A stretch of 64,000 bases of DNA from Prunus persica (taxonomy: Eukaryota > Streptophyta > Magnoliopsida > Rosales > Rosaceae). The translations under genes and the position numbers were made by a program. The notes beneath the pieces are model-generated. The model was not told the DNA's origin, did no database searches, and saw only the letters and a program-made list of their open reading frames with translations. This document shows positions 33,126-47,204 of this stretch, piece by piece (position 1 is the first letter of the stretch; each line of letters starts with the position of its first letter). The stretch is taken from NCBI RefSeq assembly GCF_000346465.2, contig NC_034016.1:13594969-13658968 (forward strand), in the 5' to 3' direction.

Positions 33126-33481
33126 AGCGGACTCTACCTCGTTGTGAGAAAATGTATTCTTAATATTAAATTTAGTTAATGGTAGTAAGAATTTTCTTGT
33201 GCATGGCTATCTAATTGGGGAGTTTCCTTATAAGCTTCACGTGGTTAGCATAAGTACAACCCCTTAATACGCGTGTCAATCAACTATGCCAATTACTTGC
33301 ATGGTTTATTTACTTGCAAGCTGTTGAGATATCAATGGTTAAATCATTTAACCCATTAGTATGTTGTCCTCATGGTATCCCTTCTTATATTATATTGACT
33401 TGGAGTGAAAGAAAAACTACTCGGTTAAGATAAAAGGTGATGATCATTATAACATTGAAGTTATCTCATAAATATAGTAGC

Positions 33482-33604
<123 letters not shown>

Positions 33605-33639
33605 GAACGCAGTGGAAATTGGGAACTCATCTTACATTT

Positions 33640-33952
33640 TTTGCAAAAGCATTAGTGTTGAGGTAGGGGGTTTCTTGGAGGCCTTTACGGGGATTGATTT
33701 AATTAAATTTCTTGAGCACTATATTATGGGTGGTATTCTAATTTGATGGATGTTTTTGATATTATATAATGTTCTTGATATTGGGTGTTTACGTGTTAAT
33801 TATTTGATTAATGTTGGCATGATTATATGTACATTGGTAATATTTAAATGATCACATTTTTTTTATGAGATATGTGAAAAGAAGAACTATATTATGTCAT
33901 GGAAATTGATTGGAGTTCTTGGGTTGAGAAAATAATGATGCAAAAGAGGCAG
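33640..33952. repeat. Flank of CACTA-3, repeated at 57504-57810
   Basis: The sequence from ttgcaaaagcattagtgttg to gagaaaataatgatg is repeated at 57504-57810 with scattered substitutions. In that copy there is no CACTA insertion after aataatgatg, so it represents the pre-insertion state. Confidence 0.85.
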
Positions 33953-34524
33953 CACTACTACGTTTTACGATTTGCGCGATGCATAAAAATTCGTCGCACA
34001 AGAAACACTTGAGTGACACAAAAACTCATTTGTAGCTCAAACTATCGCGGATAATAATTTTATATTTCAAAACTTGGACAACCAAAATATTCATTGCGGC
34101 AGAACACTTAGCGCGACAATACATGTTATCGGTTCACAAAGTTAGCAAAAAAAACTCAGGGTTATTTTATTTGGTGCCACACACTTGCGCGACGACAGCT
34201 ATCGTCGTGAAAGAAAACTTAGGGCGACCATACATGTTACCATCGCACAAAGACAGCAATCATTGTGAATTTCTAACTTAGCATGACCATACCCATTATC
34301 GTCACGTAAGGGTTTATTTTATTTGGCGCCAAACACTTGCGCGACGAACAGTCACTGTCGTCGCGTAAAGTGGTCTTTTGCGCGACGATATTGAACATTG
34401 GCACGACGAAAGGTTTAGCGATGAAAACGGTGTCTCGTCGCGTAAAGTTTGTGAGATGAAAATTATATTTTGCGCGACGAAATTGACCCTAAACTCTAAA
34501 CGCTAAACCATAAACCCTATACAA

Positions 34525-34710
34525 GAACCGTTTCAGATACAAAGAGTGTCTTTAATCGAAATATTGATTCAGTCAATTACAATTGACCTCGGTGATCTTC
34601 CGCGATACGATGTTGTAGTGGGCTCGAACAATGACGGTGATGTAGTTATAGAGGAGGAGGATTGGGAGACCAAAAGTGACGATAGCGATGATAACGAAGG
34701 TTATTATTAG
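34525..34710 (+). pseudogene. C-terminal scrap of TNP2 in CACTA-3
   Basis: Translation gives QSITIDLGDLPRYDVVVG, then an acidic EEEDWETKSDDSDDNEGYY and a stop. This closely matches the C-terminus of the CACTA-1 TNP2 protein (QSITIDLGDLPRFDVAVG; DWETESDDSDDNESYY). The rest of the gene is deleted, so the scrap directly follows the subterminal repeats. Confidence 0.88.
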
Positions 34711-35212
34711 TTCCAATGATGAATAATGCAATTTATTTGCGACTTGCCATGTAAAACATAGTAAATGAAATTTTTTGGAATTTAATTATGTTAGTGTAAA
34801 GATTTTGTGGTATCCACTACTGAAACTTAAACTGGGGCCCTCACATAATCTAATATAAAAATGCTAAAAAAACAATTGCAATGACTTAATGTCATAAATC
34901 AATTTTTTTATAACTAAAATTCATCATCAATTAGCATGTAAAAACAATCACAAATCAAATTCATAAATGTTTTAATGTTTTCATTTAAAAAGGTAAATAT
35001 TAGTAGGTTTGGTACAAAAATAAGAGTTCAAGATGCAAGAATGTAGATTTCATGGATTTGCATTTGAAAATGCAATTGGTTACAATTATTTCTATTATTT
35101 CACAATACTTGCAGATTTTTTCATATGATTCATCTGTAATTTGCATATTTTTTGATATGATTCATCTGTAATTTTTATACTCATTCTTTAAAATATAAAA
35201 AATAAAAAATTC
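34711..35212. other. CACTA-3 sequence downstream of the TNP2 scrap
   Basis: AT-rich and non-coding. It corresponds in position to the spacer after the TNP2 stop in CACTA-1. CACTA-2 is inserted at its end with duplication of GCT. Confidence 0.5.
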
Positions 35213-35215
35213 GCT

Positions 35216-36520
35216 CACTACTACAAAAAAGCAAAAAGACGACGGTAAATCACCGTCGTGTATTTGGTTTTTCAATGGTCGTGGAATCCACCGTCATCTT
35301 TTCCCTCATAAACCACGACGCTAAATAACCGTCGTTGTTAAACAATACAACGTCATCAAAAAATACAAAACGACGTCTTTGTACTGCAAAAAGATCTAAA
35401 AAAAGCAATCGAGGATGATAATAGACGACCAATTCTCTAAAAAGACCGTCGTTAAAAAGGGAAAATATGACACATATTAAGAGAACAAGGCCGCAAGATA
35501 GACATACAACGACGACAATAAAAATACGCCGACGTTAAATATAATTTTCACGACAATAAAAAATATGACGTCTTTAAATACATTAGAAGACGACGTTATT
35601 GATACCTACTACGTCGCACATATAAACACAACCGTCGTACAATTAATTTTCCACTTCGATTTTTCGATAAAAGATGACGTGGAAATAGTTGTCAGTGTCA
35701 TTATTTACGACGTATGTGTTTCTATAGTAGACGTTGAAAAACTAAACAACGTCAGTTACAAATATATGAGAGTCGTATTAAAAAATTTATACGTCCTATT
35801 TTCAGAAACAAACAACGACCATAAATATTAGACGTTGTTAAATACAACAACGTCGGAAAACAATAAAAACAGACGTGTTTAGTCTGCTAAAGTTCTACAA
35901 CGTCTCTTATTTACAAAAAACCGTCGTGAAATAAATTTTCCACTTCGATTTTATCTAAAAAAGATGACGTGGAAATAGTTGTCAGTGTCATTATTTACGA
36001 CGTATACATTTATATAGTCGACGTTGTATTTATATGTATTCATTACTCACGACGCACTTAATAATATAGACGACGTTGAACGTCTAAACAACGTCGGTTC
36101 CAAATAAATGAGAGCCGTATTACAGAACATATAGACGGCGTAGATTATGATGGGAGCCGTATTACAAATAACGTCGTTTAATTGTTATTAGACGGCGGTT
36201 ATAATGAATTTCCGTCGGAATTAATTTCGTTCCTCTTCGTTTATAAAAGAACTTGCGACGTGGAAAATGTATGATGACGTCGTATTTTTTAACGTTCAGA
36301 TTACATATCTCGTTTTTTAGACGTCGGTATTATGGGATTGGAGTCGTGTTATTTTGAATTACATGGCGGTTCTTTATCCTTCACCGACGTGATATCCTGA
36401 ATAATTGCTTCACAATAGCGTCGTGGTTCTTCATTGTTACGTTGCTTTAAGACGTCGGTAAATATGCTGAATAACTTATTCACAATAACGTCGTGTTTTA
36501 TTTGAACGTAGAAAGTGAAG
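35216..36520. repeat. CACTA-2 left subterminal repeats
   Basis: Dense ACGACGGT, ACGTCGT and GACGTTGT motifs in both orientations. A longer internal duplication is visible: 'cttcgattttt...aaagatgacgtggaaatag' occurs at about 35650 and 35943. The first 660 bp match, in reverse, the fragment nested in CACTA-1. Confidence 0.88.
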
Positions 36521-36577
36521 AAATCACATTACAATATATTACAAAATTAATGTCATACACTGCCAATTACATAAGCA

Positions 36578-39500
36578 TCATTCAATCCATATATCTTCAC
36601 ACCCATCTCGAATATTTTGACCGCCTAACTCACCTACCAGTTCATCAAATGTGTCAACATTTGGCATCCCTCTAGTAAATGGCTCACACTCAATTATCAC
36701 ATCACCTAATACTTCATCACCAATAACATCATTATATTCTCTACTAGGCATTGATAACACTACCGACCAACCACGATGCATCGGGTCGTCAACAAAAAAT
36801 ATTTGTTTGACTTGAGAAGCCAAAACAAATTGGTCATTCCTATGTCCAATTTTACTCAAATCTACAAGGGTAAATCCAAGTTCGACTACAAGACCAGAAC
36901 TATCTATCCAATCACACCTAAAGACTGGGATTGTAAACTTTTGGTAGTCAAGGTCCCAAATTTCTTGAATGACACCATAGAAACCCATATTTGAGAGAAT
37001 TGGGTTTTTATCCTTGGCACTAGCAACTTGCATGGTATGTGCAAGTAAATAAACTCCACTATTTTGAGTTGTCCGCACATCATCTTGTGCCTTGATATTG
37101 AATTTAATACCTTTAATAAGATAGCTCCTATATAATGGCACTGACATGTTTGGACCAGCTGCTAGCCACCTTAAATTTTCTGATACGCCATGATTGTCTT
37201 CCTCAACTTCACTTTGAACCTACAAATTAATCATATCTTAATTCATCCTAACATATAAATAAGAAGAAAATTAAAAGAGAAATACGTTATTCAACAACAT
37301 ATACCTTGAAGCGTAGCCATTGAATGAAAGTGCTATTGTGCTTATCCTGCAGCCACTTTGTTCTCTTTCTAAATTTTGGATAAGCAGTCTTGATGTGGAT
37401 CATATGTTGCCTACATGACACGAAAAATTCAAGCATTACGGTCCCAAATATATAAGATAAACATAAGAAATAATTTTAAATGGAAACTTAAAGAATAAAA
37501 CTCATACGTACTCGATATAAGGTAGGACTTCCTCCGTATTCTCCAAGACATATAGATGTGCTTGATTCAACAGGTCCTGATCAACTACGCTCACTGTGCA
37601 ACCTGATAATGGCTTTGAAACTCCCATCTTTTGGCTTGAAGGCACTCCAACTGTACTAACATCAGATAAATGCTGAGTACAAAACTCTACCGCTTCTTCA
37701 GCTATATACCGCTCAGCAATGCAACCTTCGGGACGAGTACGATTCTGAACATACCCCTTCAGCACTTTCATATATCTTTCAAACGGATACATCCACCTAA
37801 AATATACTGGCCCACATAGACGAACTTCTCTGACAAGATGTACTACTAGATGAACCATGATATCAAAGAATGAAGGGGGAAAGTACTTCTCAAGCAAACA
37901 CAGAGTAACTACTACATCTTCTTCCAACTTATCTAGCTTGGAAACATCAACAGTCTTTGCACATATAGCATTGAAGAAGAAGCACAAACGAGTTATTGCA
38001 TACCTTGCAGGCTTCTCCAAAACAGAACGAATTGCCACAGGGAGCAATTGTTGCATTAAGGTATGACAATCATGTGATTTAAGGCCAAGAAGTCTTGAAT
38101 CTTGTACAGATACAAGATTTTTAATATTTGAAGAATAACCTTCAGGGACCTTCATACCATAGAAAGAATTGCAAACCTCTCTCTTCTCTGCTCTTGACAA
38201 ATTCCAAGGCCCAGGAGGCAAACGAGTACGTCTTTCTCCATACTCGGGTTGCAAATCAGTTTTGACCCCCATGTTCAATAAATCTAATCGAGCAGCAATC
38301 CCATCTTTATTTTTTCCAGGGATCTCCAGCAATGTACCAATGATACTATCGCAAACATTCTTCTCAATGTGCATAACATCTAGGGCATGCCTCACAGGAA
38401 GGTATTTCCAATACTCGAGATCAAAGAATATTGATTTCTTCTTCCAACAAACTCTGTCACCATTTTCAACCATATGCAGCACTTCTTCTCCGGTTAATGG
38501 CTCTGGAGGTATGCCATATTCAGGTTTCCCATTAAAAGCTGCACGTTGCCTCCTATATGGATGATTGATTGGTAACCATTTTCTATGCCCAATGTAACAA
38601 ATTTTGTGGCCATTTTTCAACCTGTGACTAGGTGTATCATCGCCGCATATTGGACAAGCTTTATATCCTTTAACAACACAACCAGATAAGTTTCCATAGG
38701 CGGGGAAATCATTAATTGTCCACATTAATGCAGCTCTGAGTGTAAAGTATTCTCCATTATGTGCATCATACACTCCTCTAATCCCAACCCACAAGGATTT
38801 TAAATCATCAATCAAAGGCTCCAAGTAGACGTCTATATCATTTCCGGGTTGTTTAGGACCGGAAATCAATAAGGTTAACATCATGAACTTTCGTTTCATG
38901 CACAGCCATGGAGGGAGATTATATGTAACTAAGATAACCGGCCAACAACTATATCTGCTACTTAGAGAACTGTGGGGATTGAATCCATCAGATGAAAGAG
39001 CCAATCTCAAGTTTCTCGGCTCATTACCAAACTCAGGCCATTTATCATCAAGAAGTTTCCAAGACGGGGAATCCGCCGGATGAGACATCTGACCGTCAAT
39101 TGATTTTCTAGCAACATGCCACCAAGTCAAACTCTTAGCTGTCTCATGTGATTGAAACATCCTTTTAAACCTTGGAATTGGGGGAAAATACCACACCACC
39201 TTCGCTGGCACACCCTCTTTCAAGATTGCATCTTTGCCTTCCTTCCACCTTGAGATACCACAAGTAGGACAATTAGTTGAATCCTCATACTCCTTCCTAT
39301 ACAAGATGCAATCATTGGGGCATGCGTGCATTTTCTCATAACTCAGCCCCAATGCACACAAAGTCTTTTTAGCCTCATACATGGAGGTTGGTATTGTATT
39401 TCCTTCTGGAAGCAAATCGCCTTGAAGTATCAATAATTCTGTAAAACAGACATCACTCATCCCATGTTTTGCCTTCAAATTATACAACTTCACTAATGCC

Positions 39501-39934
39501 GATAACTTCGTGTACTTTCTACAACCAGGGTACACTGGTTGATCTCCATCCCCAATCACATTGGCAAACTCATACGGATCCGAACCAAAATCACCAAAAT
39601 CATTATCATCCATATCAATTTCTTCAGACACAAAACTGTACCTACTATGGCCATCATCTTCTTCAACATTTCTGCTAGCATTAGTAGTTGCTTCCCAAGG
39701 TTCTCCGTGAAATGTCCAATTCTTATAGCTTTGGTCAATTCCATTAAAGTATAAGTGATCCCTTATAATTCCAACCCCAAACAACTTCAAATTAACACAT
39801 TTAACACATGGACAACGGATATGTGTTGTAGTTAGAAGATTTTCTACAGCAAAGTTCAAAAATGCTTCCACCCCAAACTCATATGCCTTCGATCTTCTAT
39901 CCGAGTGCATCCATGACTTATCCATCTCCGACAC
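36578..39934 (-). CDS. TNP2-like CACTA transposase, intact
   Basis: Catalyses transposition of CACTA-2 and possibly of relatives. Three exons on minus: 39934 to about 37505, 37410 to about 37308, and about 37219-36578. The N-terminus has the transposase-associated zinc-type domain (MDKSWMHSDRRSKAYEFGV, then CPCVKC). The large TNP2 domain follows, with CPNDCILYRKEY, CPTCGISRW, FNPHSSLSSRYSCWPVI and LKSHDCHTLMQQLLP. The DUF4218-type region (FFPPSFFDIMVHLVVHL ... VYFRWMYPFERYMK) is complete, unlike in CACTA-1. The last exon has the DUF4216-type region (NSGVYLLAHT, FYGVIQEIWDLDY, FRCDWID). No stop or frameshift interrupts it. The encoded protein is roughly 1,050 aa. Confidence 0.9.
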
Positions 39935-40408
39935 TATAACCTATTATCTATAATAAAGTGAAAATACAGGCAATGACCATCACTATAGCAGATTATACAA
40001 TGATCTAATCGCAAGTAATAAACAACAGAGACGACGGGTTTTAATCAAAAACAGACGTATTTGGCATATATAGACGACGGATTTTCAACAGACGTCGTCT
40101 ATTATACGTAATACAAACGACGGTTTATGAAAAAATCGTCGTGTATAAGTAATACAACGACGGTAGTTTAAAAACACCGTCGTGTAATCGTCGTCGTACG
40201 CCTTAAAATTCGTCGTGTCTCAGTTTATTTTCAAGAACACAAAACCCATTAAGAACACAACATATATATGAAACCAAGCAAGAAACCAACATATACATGA
40301 AACCAAGCATGAAAACAATAAATCCATTCCCAATTCAACATAACATAGGGTGATTAAAAGATACGACAAAATTAAATCCATTCCCAATTCAACATAACAG
40401 ATAATGTA

Positions 40409-40644
40409 ATCCATGAACCCATTAAACAGAAAATCCATGAACCCATACCTATAAGCATTGGTGCACTTTGCACCTTCTCCAGAGCGGAAAATGACAAGAT
40501 CAAATAAAGGTGTCCTTTTGCTGGAAATCATTTGGAAGTTGGTGATGTGTCTTTTTGTGTTGATTTCCAGCAAAAGTACACCTTTATTTGATCTTGTCAT
40601 GAACCCATTAAACAGAAAATCCATGAACCCATACCTATAAGCAC
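40409..40644. repeat. 40-bp-arm hairpin flanked by direct repeats
   Basis: Arms at 40491-40530 and 40561-40600 pair at 39 of 40 positions around a 30-bp loop. The hairpin sits between two direct copies of a 46-bp phrase (catgaacccattaaacagaa...), at 40412-40457 and 40598-40643. It lies about 560 bp upstream of the TNP2 start. Confidence 0.85.
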
Positions 40645-42078
40645 ATTATTAACAGATCGCAAAGCATATACCTAAAACCCTTTAACAAAACAACCTAATA
40701 TCATTCAATGAATTTACAAGGGGAAGATAGGGTTTGTACTTACAGGTTGGACGAGCTCACAGATTCGACGAGCCTGGAGAGTGCAACTTTTAATTAGAGC
40801 AGAAGTGAGAGAGCGAAATGTTATGTCGCGTGAAATCTGAAATTTTAGGTTTCAGGGATCAAAGTATAAGACTAAGAGCCAAATCTAAAAAAATTTAGGT
40901 CGCGCGAAAATTTTTAGAGCGCGCGCGTTATAAAACGTCGAAAGAAAAACCAAGGCGAAAGTTCTACAAGTACCGACGTAAATTTAATATTCCACGACGG
41001 AAACTTCATTTTTCGGATTAAGAACGTAAGGCCGTTCATTTTTCGGATTAATTTTAAATTTATTTTGAATTTTTTATATAACGACGACTGAAAAACCACG
41101 TCGGTGTTAAGAAATTAAAGACGTTGTAAATTATATAAACCGACTTACATATTAAAATAACGTCGTTTAAAGCGTAAACCATGTCGTATGTTTTACTGTA
41201 CGACGTAAAATATGTATTCCACGACCCAACCACCGTCGTTAAAAATTAATACACTAAACCCATAAAATTAAATTATACAATTTAAAAAATTAAGTTTATA
41301 AAAGGTTTTATGGTTTTAAAGCCTAACATATAACATAGACTACCCAAAAATTATACTTTAAAAATAAACCCCAATAAATAACAACACTAATCTCTAAACC
41401 CTAGACTCTAAACCCTAAACCATTAAACTAGAAGTGATTTTATGACTCATCAAAACAATTTTGTTTTGGATGGTCATTTTAAATTTTTGTTATTCAAAAT
41501 GAATTTTTTCAAGGTTTATGTGGAAGAAAATATATCAATGACTTCATAGGAGTTGACTTTTCAATTTTCTGATTTATTTTATATTTATTTTGAATATTTT
41601 GATATAAAAATAATAAAATATTCTTACCATACAACAAACCACGTCGGTGTTAAATAAATTGTAGACGTTGTAAATTGTAATAGACTACTAAGTCGTTAAA
41701 ATGACGTCGTTAAAATGAGAAACCATGGCGGCTATTTAACTATACGACGTAAAATATATATTTTACGACTTAACCGCAGTCGTTACATAAACGTCGTCGA
41801 TTATACCCTGAACCCTTAAGAAATTGAAGATATTGTAAACCATTAACGACTCAATTGTTCAAAGAACGTCGTCTAACTATTTTTTTACGTCGTATTTGTT
41901 TAAAACACGCAACAACAAAATACGACGGTTATTGACTTTATTAGGTCGTTGGAAAAGTATTACACGTCGGTTAAGCAATTTGTATGTTTGTTTTTTTTTT
42001 AATTTAAGAAAACCTCAACAAATTTTTACATTACATATTATAGAGAAAATTGGTACATTATACATAAATATCAAGTGT
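40645..42078. other. Spacer between the two CACTA-2 genes
   Basis: Non-coding, with ACGACGGT/ACGTCGT motifs from 40920 to 41990 and a telomere-like ccctaaaccctaaa-type stretch near 41398-41425. It probably contains the TNP2 promoter and leader. Confidence 0.55.
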
Positions 42079-45000
42079 TCAATAATTGCCCTGTTTAATA
42101 ATTTGGAAAACAAACTCTGCCCATTCATTCCGGACTTCATCAATGGCTTCTTGGGGGTATGAAGCTTCCTGGTTTCCCTTGGCATACTGCATAAACAATG
42201 ACTATTAGGGTTTATAAATAAAAAGAAATTCAATCACAGACGACGATATTTTTCATAACCGACGTAGTATATCCATTCAACGACGTTAATTTTACACGAC
42301 CGTCGTTGATAATACAAAAAACGACGTGAAATGTATGAAGGTAATTTCTTCTTACCTTATTCTCAAACCCCAAGGAAGGATCCATGATGATGTCCCTCAT
42401 GAAGCGCATTACATAATACCCGCATTCGACATTGCTGGGTTGCTTTGGTGTGCCTGAGAGAGTTTTCCAAATTACATTTTTACGTCCTGCTCGGGCTATG
42501 TGGGTATTATATATTTTTAAAGCACTGTTCACGATGTTTTTGGCCTCTTCATCGACCACACGATTTCCTGGCAGAGGATCCAGAAAATAGACGGTTTCTC
42601 TCTTTGCTCTTACAATCAGCAAAATCCAATGACGGCTGCACAAAATTAATATAAAAACGACGGTTATTTACAAAAACGACGTATTATAGTATTTCACACG
42701 ACGAAGTAAAGTAGCTAACGACGACATTATATATTTATCACGACGATAAATAAATACCGACGTGGTTAGTAGTTTCAAACGACTAAATAAAATAAAACAC
42801 CGACGTGGTTAGTTTATAAGCTGTCATTTATTGAAAATCATAAAAACAAAATCCTAAGGAGACTAACCCTGGATTGTAAGGCATCATGAAAATCTGTTCA
42901 CCGTCTGTCTTCTGAAGTCGAGCTGCTACGAGTCGTGATCTTTCAGTTATTGTGCCAGAGTTGGCACTAACTGTAGCAGGGTCGATAAAGCCAACCATAC
43001 TGCACATATTGGCTTTTTTCAAAACATCGTGTAAGTACCTAAACAAATAAAATAATATAAACAAGTCAGCACACAAAACACGACGGTTATGTATAAAAAA
43101 ACGACGTATTATAATATTTCACACGACGTACTGAAATAGATGAGGACGTTATAATATATTTATCACGACGGTTGTTAGTTAAGACGACGTGGTTAGTTAG
43201 TTAAGACGACGCAATATATAAACCAACGAGTTATTATTTTAGAAGTACAAACCTCATATATACAGCCAATACAGTAGCTCCAATTTCTTCCATGCCTGCA
43301 AATTGTGTAATATCTTCAGGCAGGAGGAAGGTATCGCGCTCACCACCAAACACCTCCTTATCAATTGTAAATTGGAGTGTCTTATCCTCAGGCAGGAGTG
43401 TCGTTTCCACAAAACGACAAAGGGTTTTTAAAGAAGATGGCGCCTCCATATTTGAATAAGCACCAACTTCAATAACCTGTTTAAAGAAATAAAAAAAATG
43501 ACGTGGTAATTCAATAAAGACGACGGTTTAAGTAATAAAACGTCGTCTTAAAAGTATTTAAACGACGGTGAAAAAACTGTCGTGGTAATTCAATAAAGAC
43601 GACGGTTTTATGAATAAAGCGTCGTCTGAAACCATTTAAACGACGGTGCAAAAACCGTCGTTTAAATATTTTATTACGTCTTAAAAAAATTCCGCCGTCT
43701 AAGTTTTAAACAAACGACGGATTAAATAAAAATATCGACGTCTGAAATTTTGAAAAACAAATAAAAAAGGCAAAGTTATGTGAACATACCTTGTCGTCAT
43801 GCTTTTCTTCATCTTCTTTCTCCTTTTCTTCTTCCTTCTCTTCATCTCTTTTTTCTTCTTCCTTCTCTTCATCTGGCTGATGTTTCCCCATTTTGGCAGT
43901 ATCATCCTCCAAATGTAGGGATCTCACATCACCTCCAGAGCAGCTAGCTTTGTCAGACATTGGATTTTTGGGGCTTTGGCTAATTCTTGGTTTAAGCATG
44001 CTTGGATCAAAATTGGGAATTAATTGGGAAAGCTGACTCAGGAAATGCTCCCTCTCAGCCTCTACCAATTGTTTTGTCCTAGCCTCCATTCTTAAGGCCT
44101 CTTCCCTTGCCTTAGCCTCCATCTTTTTAGTCTCTTCTTGAAGGAGAACTCTTAAACTGTCCTTCAAACGGTCGTCAAAGCTCACCCTCTGTGGTTTGGG
44201 CAAATTGAAATATTGCCTTGGGGAAACACCAGCACCAACTCCCCTCAGTCTGCCTGGATGCTCGGGGCCCAAAGCCATGGTCAGCACATCATTGCTGCCA
44301 TCTACTCTGACTTTGCCTTCCGAGACTTGTTTCTGCAATTCATCCTAAAAAAAGATAAACAAAAAAACACACGACGGTTATTTATGTACAAACGACGTAT
44401 TATATAATTTCACACGACGCAATAACGTATAAACCGACGTTATTATAACTTATCACGACGGTAGTTATACCGACGTGGTTATTTATTTAAAACGACGAAA
44501 TGAATAAACAACCGACGTCTTATGCTATAATTAAAGATAACAGAGTAGTGATTCCTATTTAGACCGTTAACGACGTTTTTAAAAAATTTTCGACGTGGTA
44601 ATATCATTCACACGACGCGAAAATGAACCACCGACGTCTTATGCTGTAATTACAGAAAACATAGTAGTGATTCCTATTTAGACCTTTAACGACGTTTTTA
44701 AAAACTTTTCGACGTGGTAATATCATTCACACGACGAAAAATATAACATACGACGTAATAAGAATAATTCACAGTTTAATAAAAATTTAAAACAGAGTGA
44801 TAGTAGGCTTACAATTAATTTTGCTTTCTCTGCCACCTTTGGATCAGGGATGTTACCATGTTTGTCCTGTCTAGCTCTCTTCCATAAGGTAGATCGATCA
44901 ATTTCTACCCCAGGCATGGTTTCCTCCAATTGATCCTCCAATCCAGCATATCCTTTTCGAGACAATCGATGATTGTACTCGAGTTTCTCCCTAATCTGTG

Positions 45001-45634
45001 CATGTTGAGAATGCACAGACTCAAAATCTTTGGATAGCCTTGAAGCTACAAAGGCATCCCATTGTGCTTTCTCTATGAATTTATATGTTTCAGGGGGTTG
45101 GCTTAATTTCTCCCTGTCATTGGTGTATGGAAGGATATAATGCCTCGTTAGTGTAGACTTGAAATCCTTCCATTTCTTGGAAGCAGAAGCTAAAACAGAG
45201 GTCTTGCCCCCTTGGCCTACGACAAAAGCCATGTCAACTGCTTCCCAAATCTGCTCCTTTATATCCTTGGGGATTTGGGACCATTTCTTGTCCACAAGTG
45301 GGATCCTGGAGCGTGCCAACACACCAATATACGACTGCATCTCAATATGTGCTTGGCCAACACCTTTCCCCCTTTTATTGTACTCAACAATTGGCCTCAG
45401 TTTCTGAAGCTTTCTCTTCACAACACGAGGCATTGTGCTCATACCTCGACCAGTCTTTGAATCATCTGAGATTGTTGTCTGGCTGGTTTGTTCTGTCTCA
45501 GCAGATGATGAAGCAAACTTCATCTTCTTCGAAGACTTCATCTCCTTCGAAGACTTATCTTGAGGAGCTACCATTCCAAGCTTCTTGGAGCCAGAATCCT
45601 TAGTTTGTTGTTGAGAAACCATTTTAACAGACAA
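42079..45634 (-). CDS. TNPA-like (Ptta/En/Spm) and Ulp1 cysteine protease fusion
   Basis: Six exons on minus can be traced: 45634-44813, 44344-43790, 43476-43253, about 43039-42868, about 42637-42357 and about 42189-42079. Exon 1 begins MSVKMVSQQQ and holds the plant transposase Ptta/En/Spm region (IPKDIKEQIWEAVDMAFVV, ESVHSQHAQIREKLEYNH). Exon 2 has a long charged helix and an acidic K/E tract. Exons 4-6 form a Ulp1-type C48 peptidase: HWILLIV (His), YFLDPL (Asp), PKQPSN (oxyanion Gln) and ECGYYVMRF (Cys nucleophile). The last exon ends EVRNEWAEFVFQII. C48 proteases cleave SUMO or similar conjugates. Their role in CACTA elements is unknown. No interrupting stops are seen. It could also be two genes, but exon continuity favours one. 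Confidence 0.8.
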
Positions 45635-45659
45635 AACTGCAAGTGAAAATATTTCAGGA

Positions 45660-47204
45660 AAACATTAAGAACACAAACGACGGTATTAAAAAAATACGAC
45701 GTATGATATGATTTTAGACGACGCAATGAAATAATCTCAGACGTAATAAATGTTTAAAACCATTATTTATATAACGTCGTGGTATATATGTTCACACGAC
45801 GTCAATAGTAATACACCGTCGTGGTAAACTATTATTTATATTTTATCGTCTATATTAGATACCAACCCTAGTTTCTTTTTCTTTATATTTTATCAAATAA
45901 GGGAAAAACAAAAACCATTGTTCAGCGAAATCAAACCTGCAATTAAACAAGCATATAAAAAAAGACTATTATTTTAAAAACAACTTTGTCAATTTTCAGA
46001 CGACGCTAGAACAACTGACGAACCGTCGTGGTCTACCGTCGTCTTATTTAGTTGATGTAGTTGTCTTCAAAGTTGGAAACTTTCTCTCTTTGTCTGTATA
46101 TTTTATCAAACTTGGAAAGAAGTAAAATGATTTTGGCCAGAAAAAAGGTAAAAAGATTTTTCAAACAAAAAACGTATGAGCATGCAAAACAGTAACCAAA
46201 ATAGTGAAAATGAAAGCTTACCTTTTGCGTGCAATGAAAGCAAGAGGAAGATGATCGATGTTTAAGTTCAGAGACGACGAAGAAGACGAGAGGAAGACGA
46301 TGAGAAACTCTGACAATGCTCTGACAAGGAAAAAAGACGAAAAGGTTTCTCTGGGAGATTGAAATTTTTAATCGGGTTTGGAAACAGTGCATGTGTAAGT
46401 CGAAAAGTTGCTTACATATAAAACCATTTCAAAAAAATAATACGGCGGTTACATTTAACTACGTCGTTTTTAACTAAAACGACGCAATATTTTTCATTCG
46501 ACGTGGAATCATTTCATTTAACGTCGTTAGGTTTAATATAACCGACGTGGATTTTAATTTTTAAATTATGAATAGAATTTTTTTTCCCGTGACCTTTCAG
46601 TTTATTTTTCAATTACAGTGCGTTATAAATAGAGTTTTTTTTCCGGAGGAAATTTAAAACGAAGGAAATTAATATTCTGCAATATGTAAAGTTTCTTTTT
46701 TGGATGACAGATTTAAATAAAATAAGAATATAAAAACAACAAATGTGTAAGTCAAGTAGACGAAAAGTTGCTTACATATAAAACCATTTCAAAAAAATAA
46801 TATGGCGGTTACATATAACTACGACGTATAAATTACAAAATACGACGGTACATTTAACTTCGGACGTGGTAAATAAATACGACAGTAGTTTGTAGGTACC
46901 GTCGTAGTAAACTCAAAAATTAAAGTACATAAGTAATAACTCGCGTCATGGTATATTATTTAACACGTCGTTTTTATTAATTTACCGACGTGGATTTCTG
47001 TAATATACGTCGATCATACCGACGTTGATTTTACAATTTAAACGGCCGTTTTTTTGTAAGGACCGCCGTTGGTTTTAAAAATTTATTCTATAAATTTGTC
47101 GCTTTCATTCATTTTCGGTTTACATTTAAGGTTCCAAGTTCTTCCTCTCTCAGTCTCTCATGTCTCAAAGATAATAATTTGGATGTTTTCTCAAAGAGAA
47201 ATTG
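45660..47204. repeat. CACTA-2 right subterminal region, inner part
   Basis: Contains the leader region of the TNPA/Ulp1 gene (GA-rich 46230-46340) and many ACGACGG/ACGTCGT motifs. A segment 'agtcgaaaagttgcttacatataaaaccatttc' type phrase is duplicated at about 46398 and 46757. No gene supported. Confidence 0.7.

Noticed and set aside
42015..42233. 72-codon ORF over the last exon of the TNPA/Ulp1 gene
   Set aside because: Wrong frame; the correct frame gives NQEASYPQEAIDEVRNEWAE and a stop at 42079.
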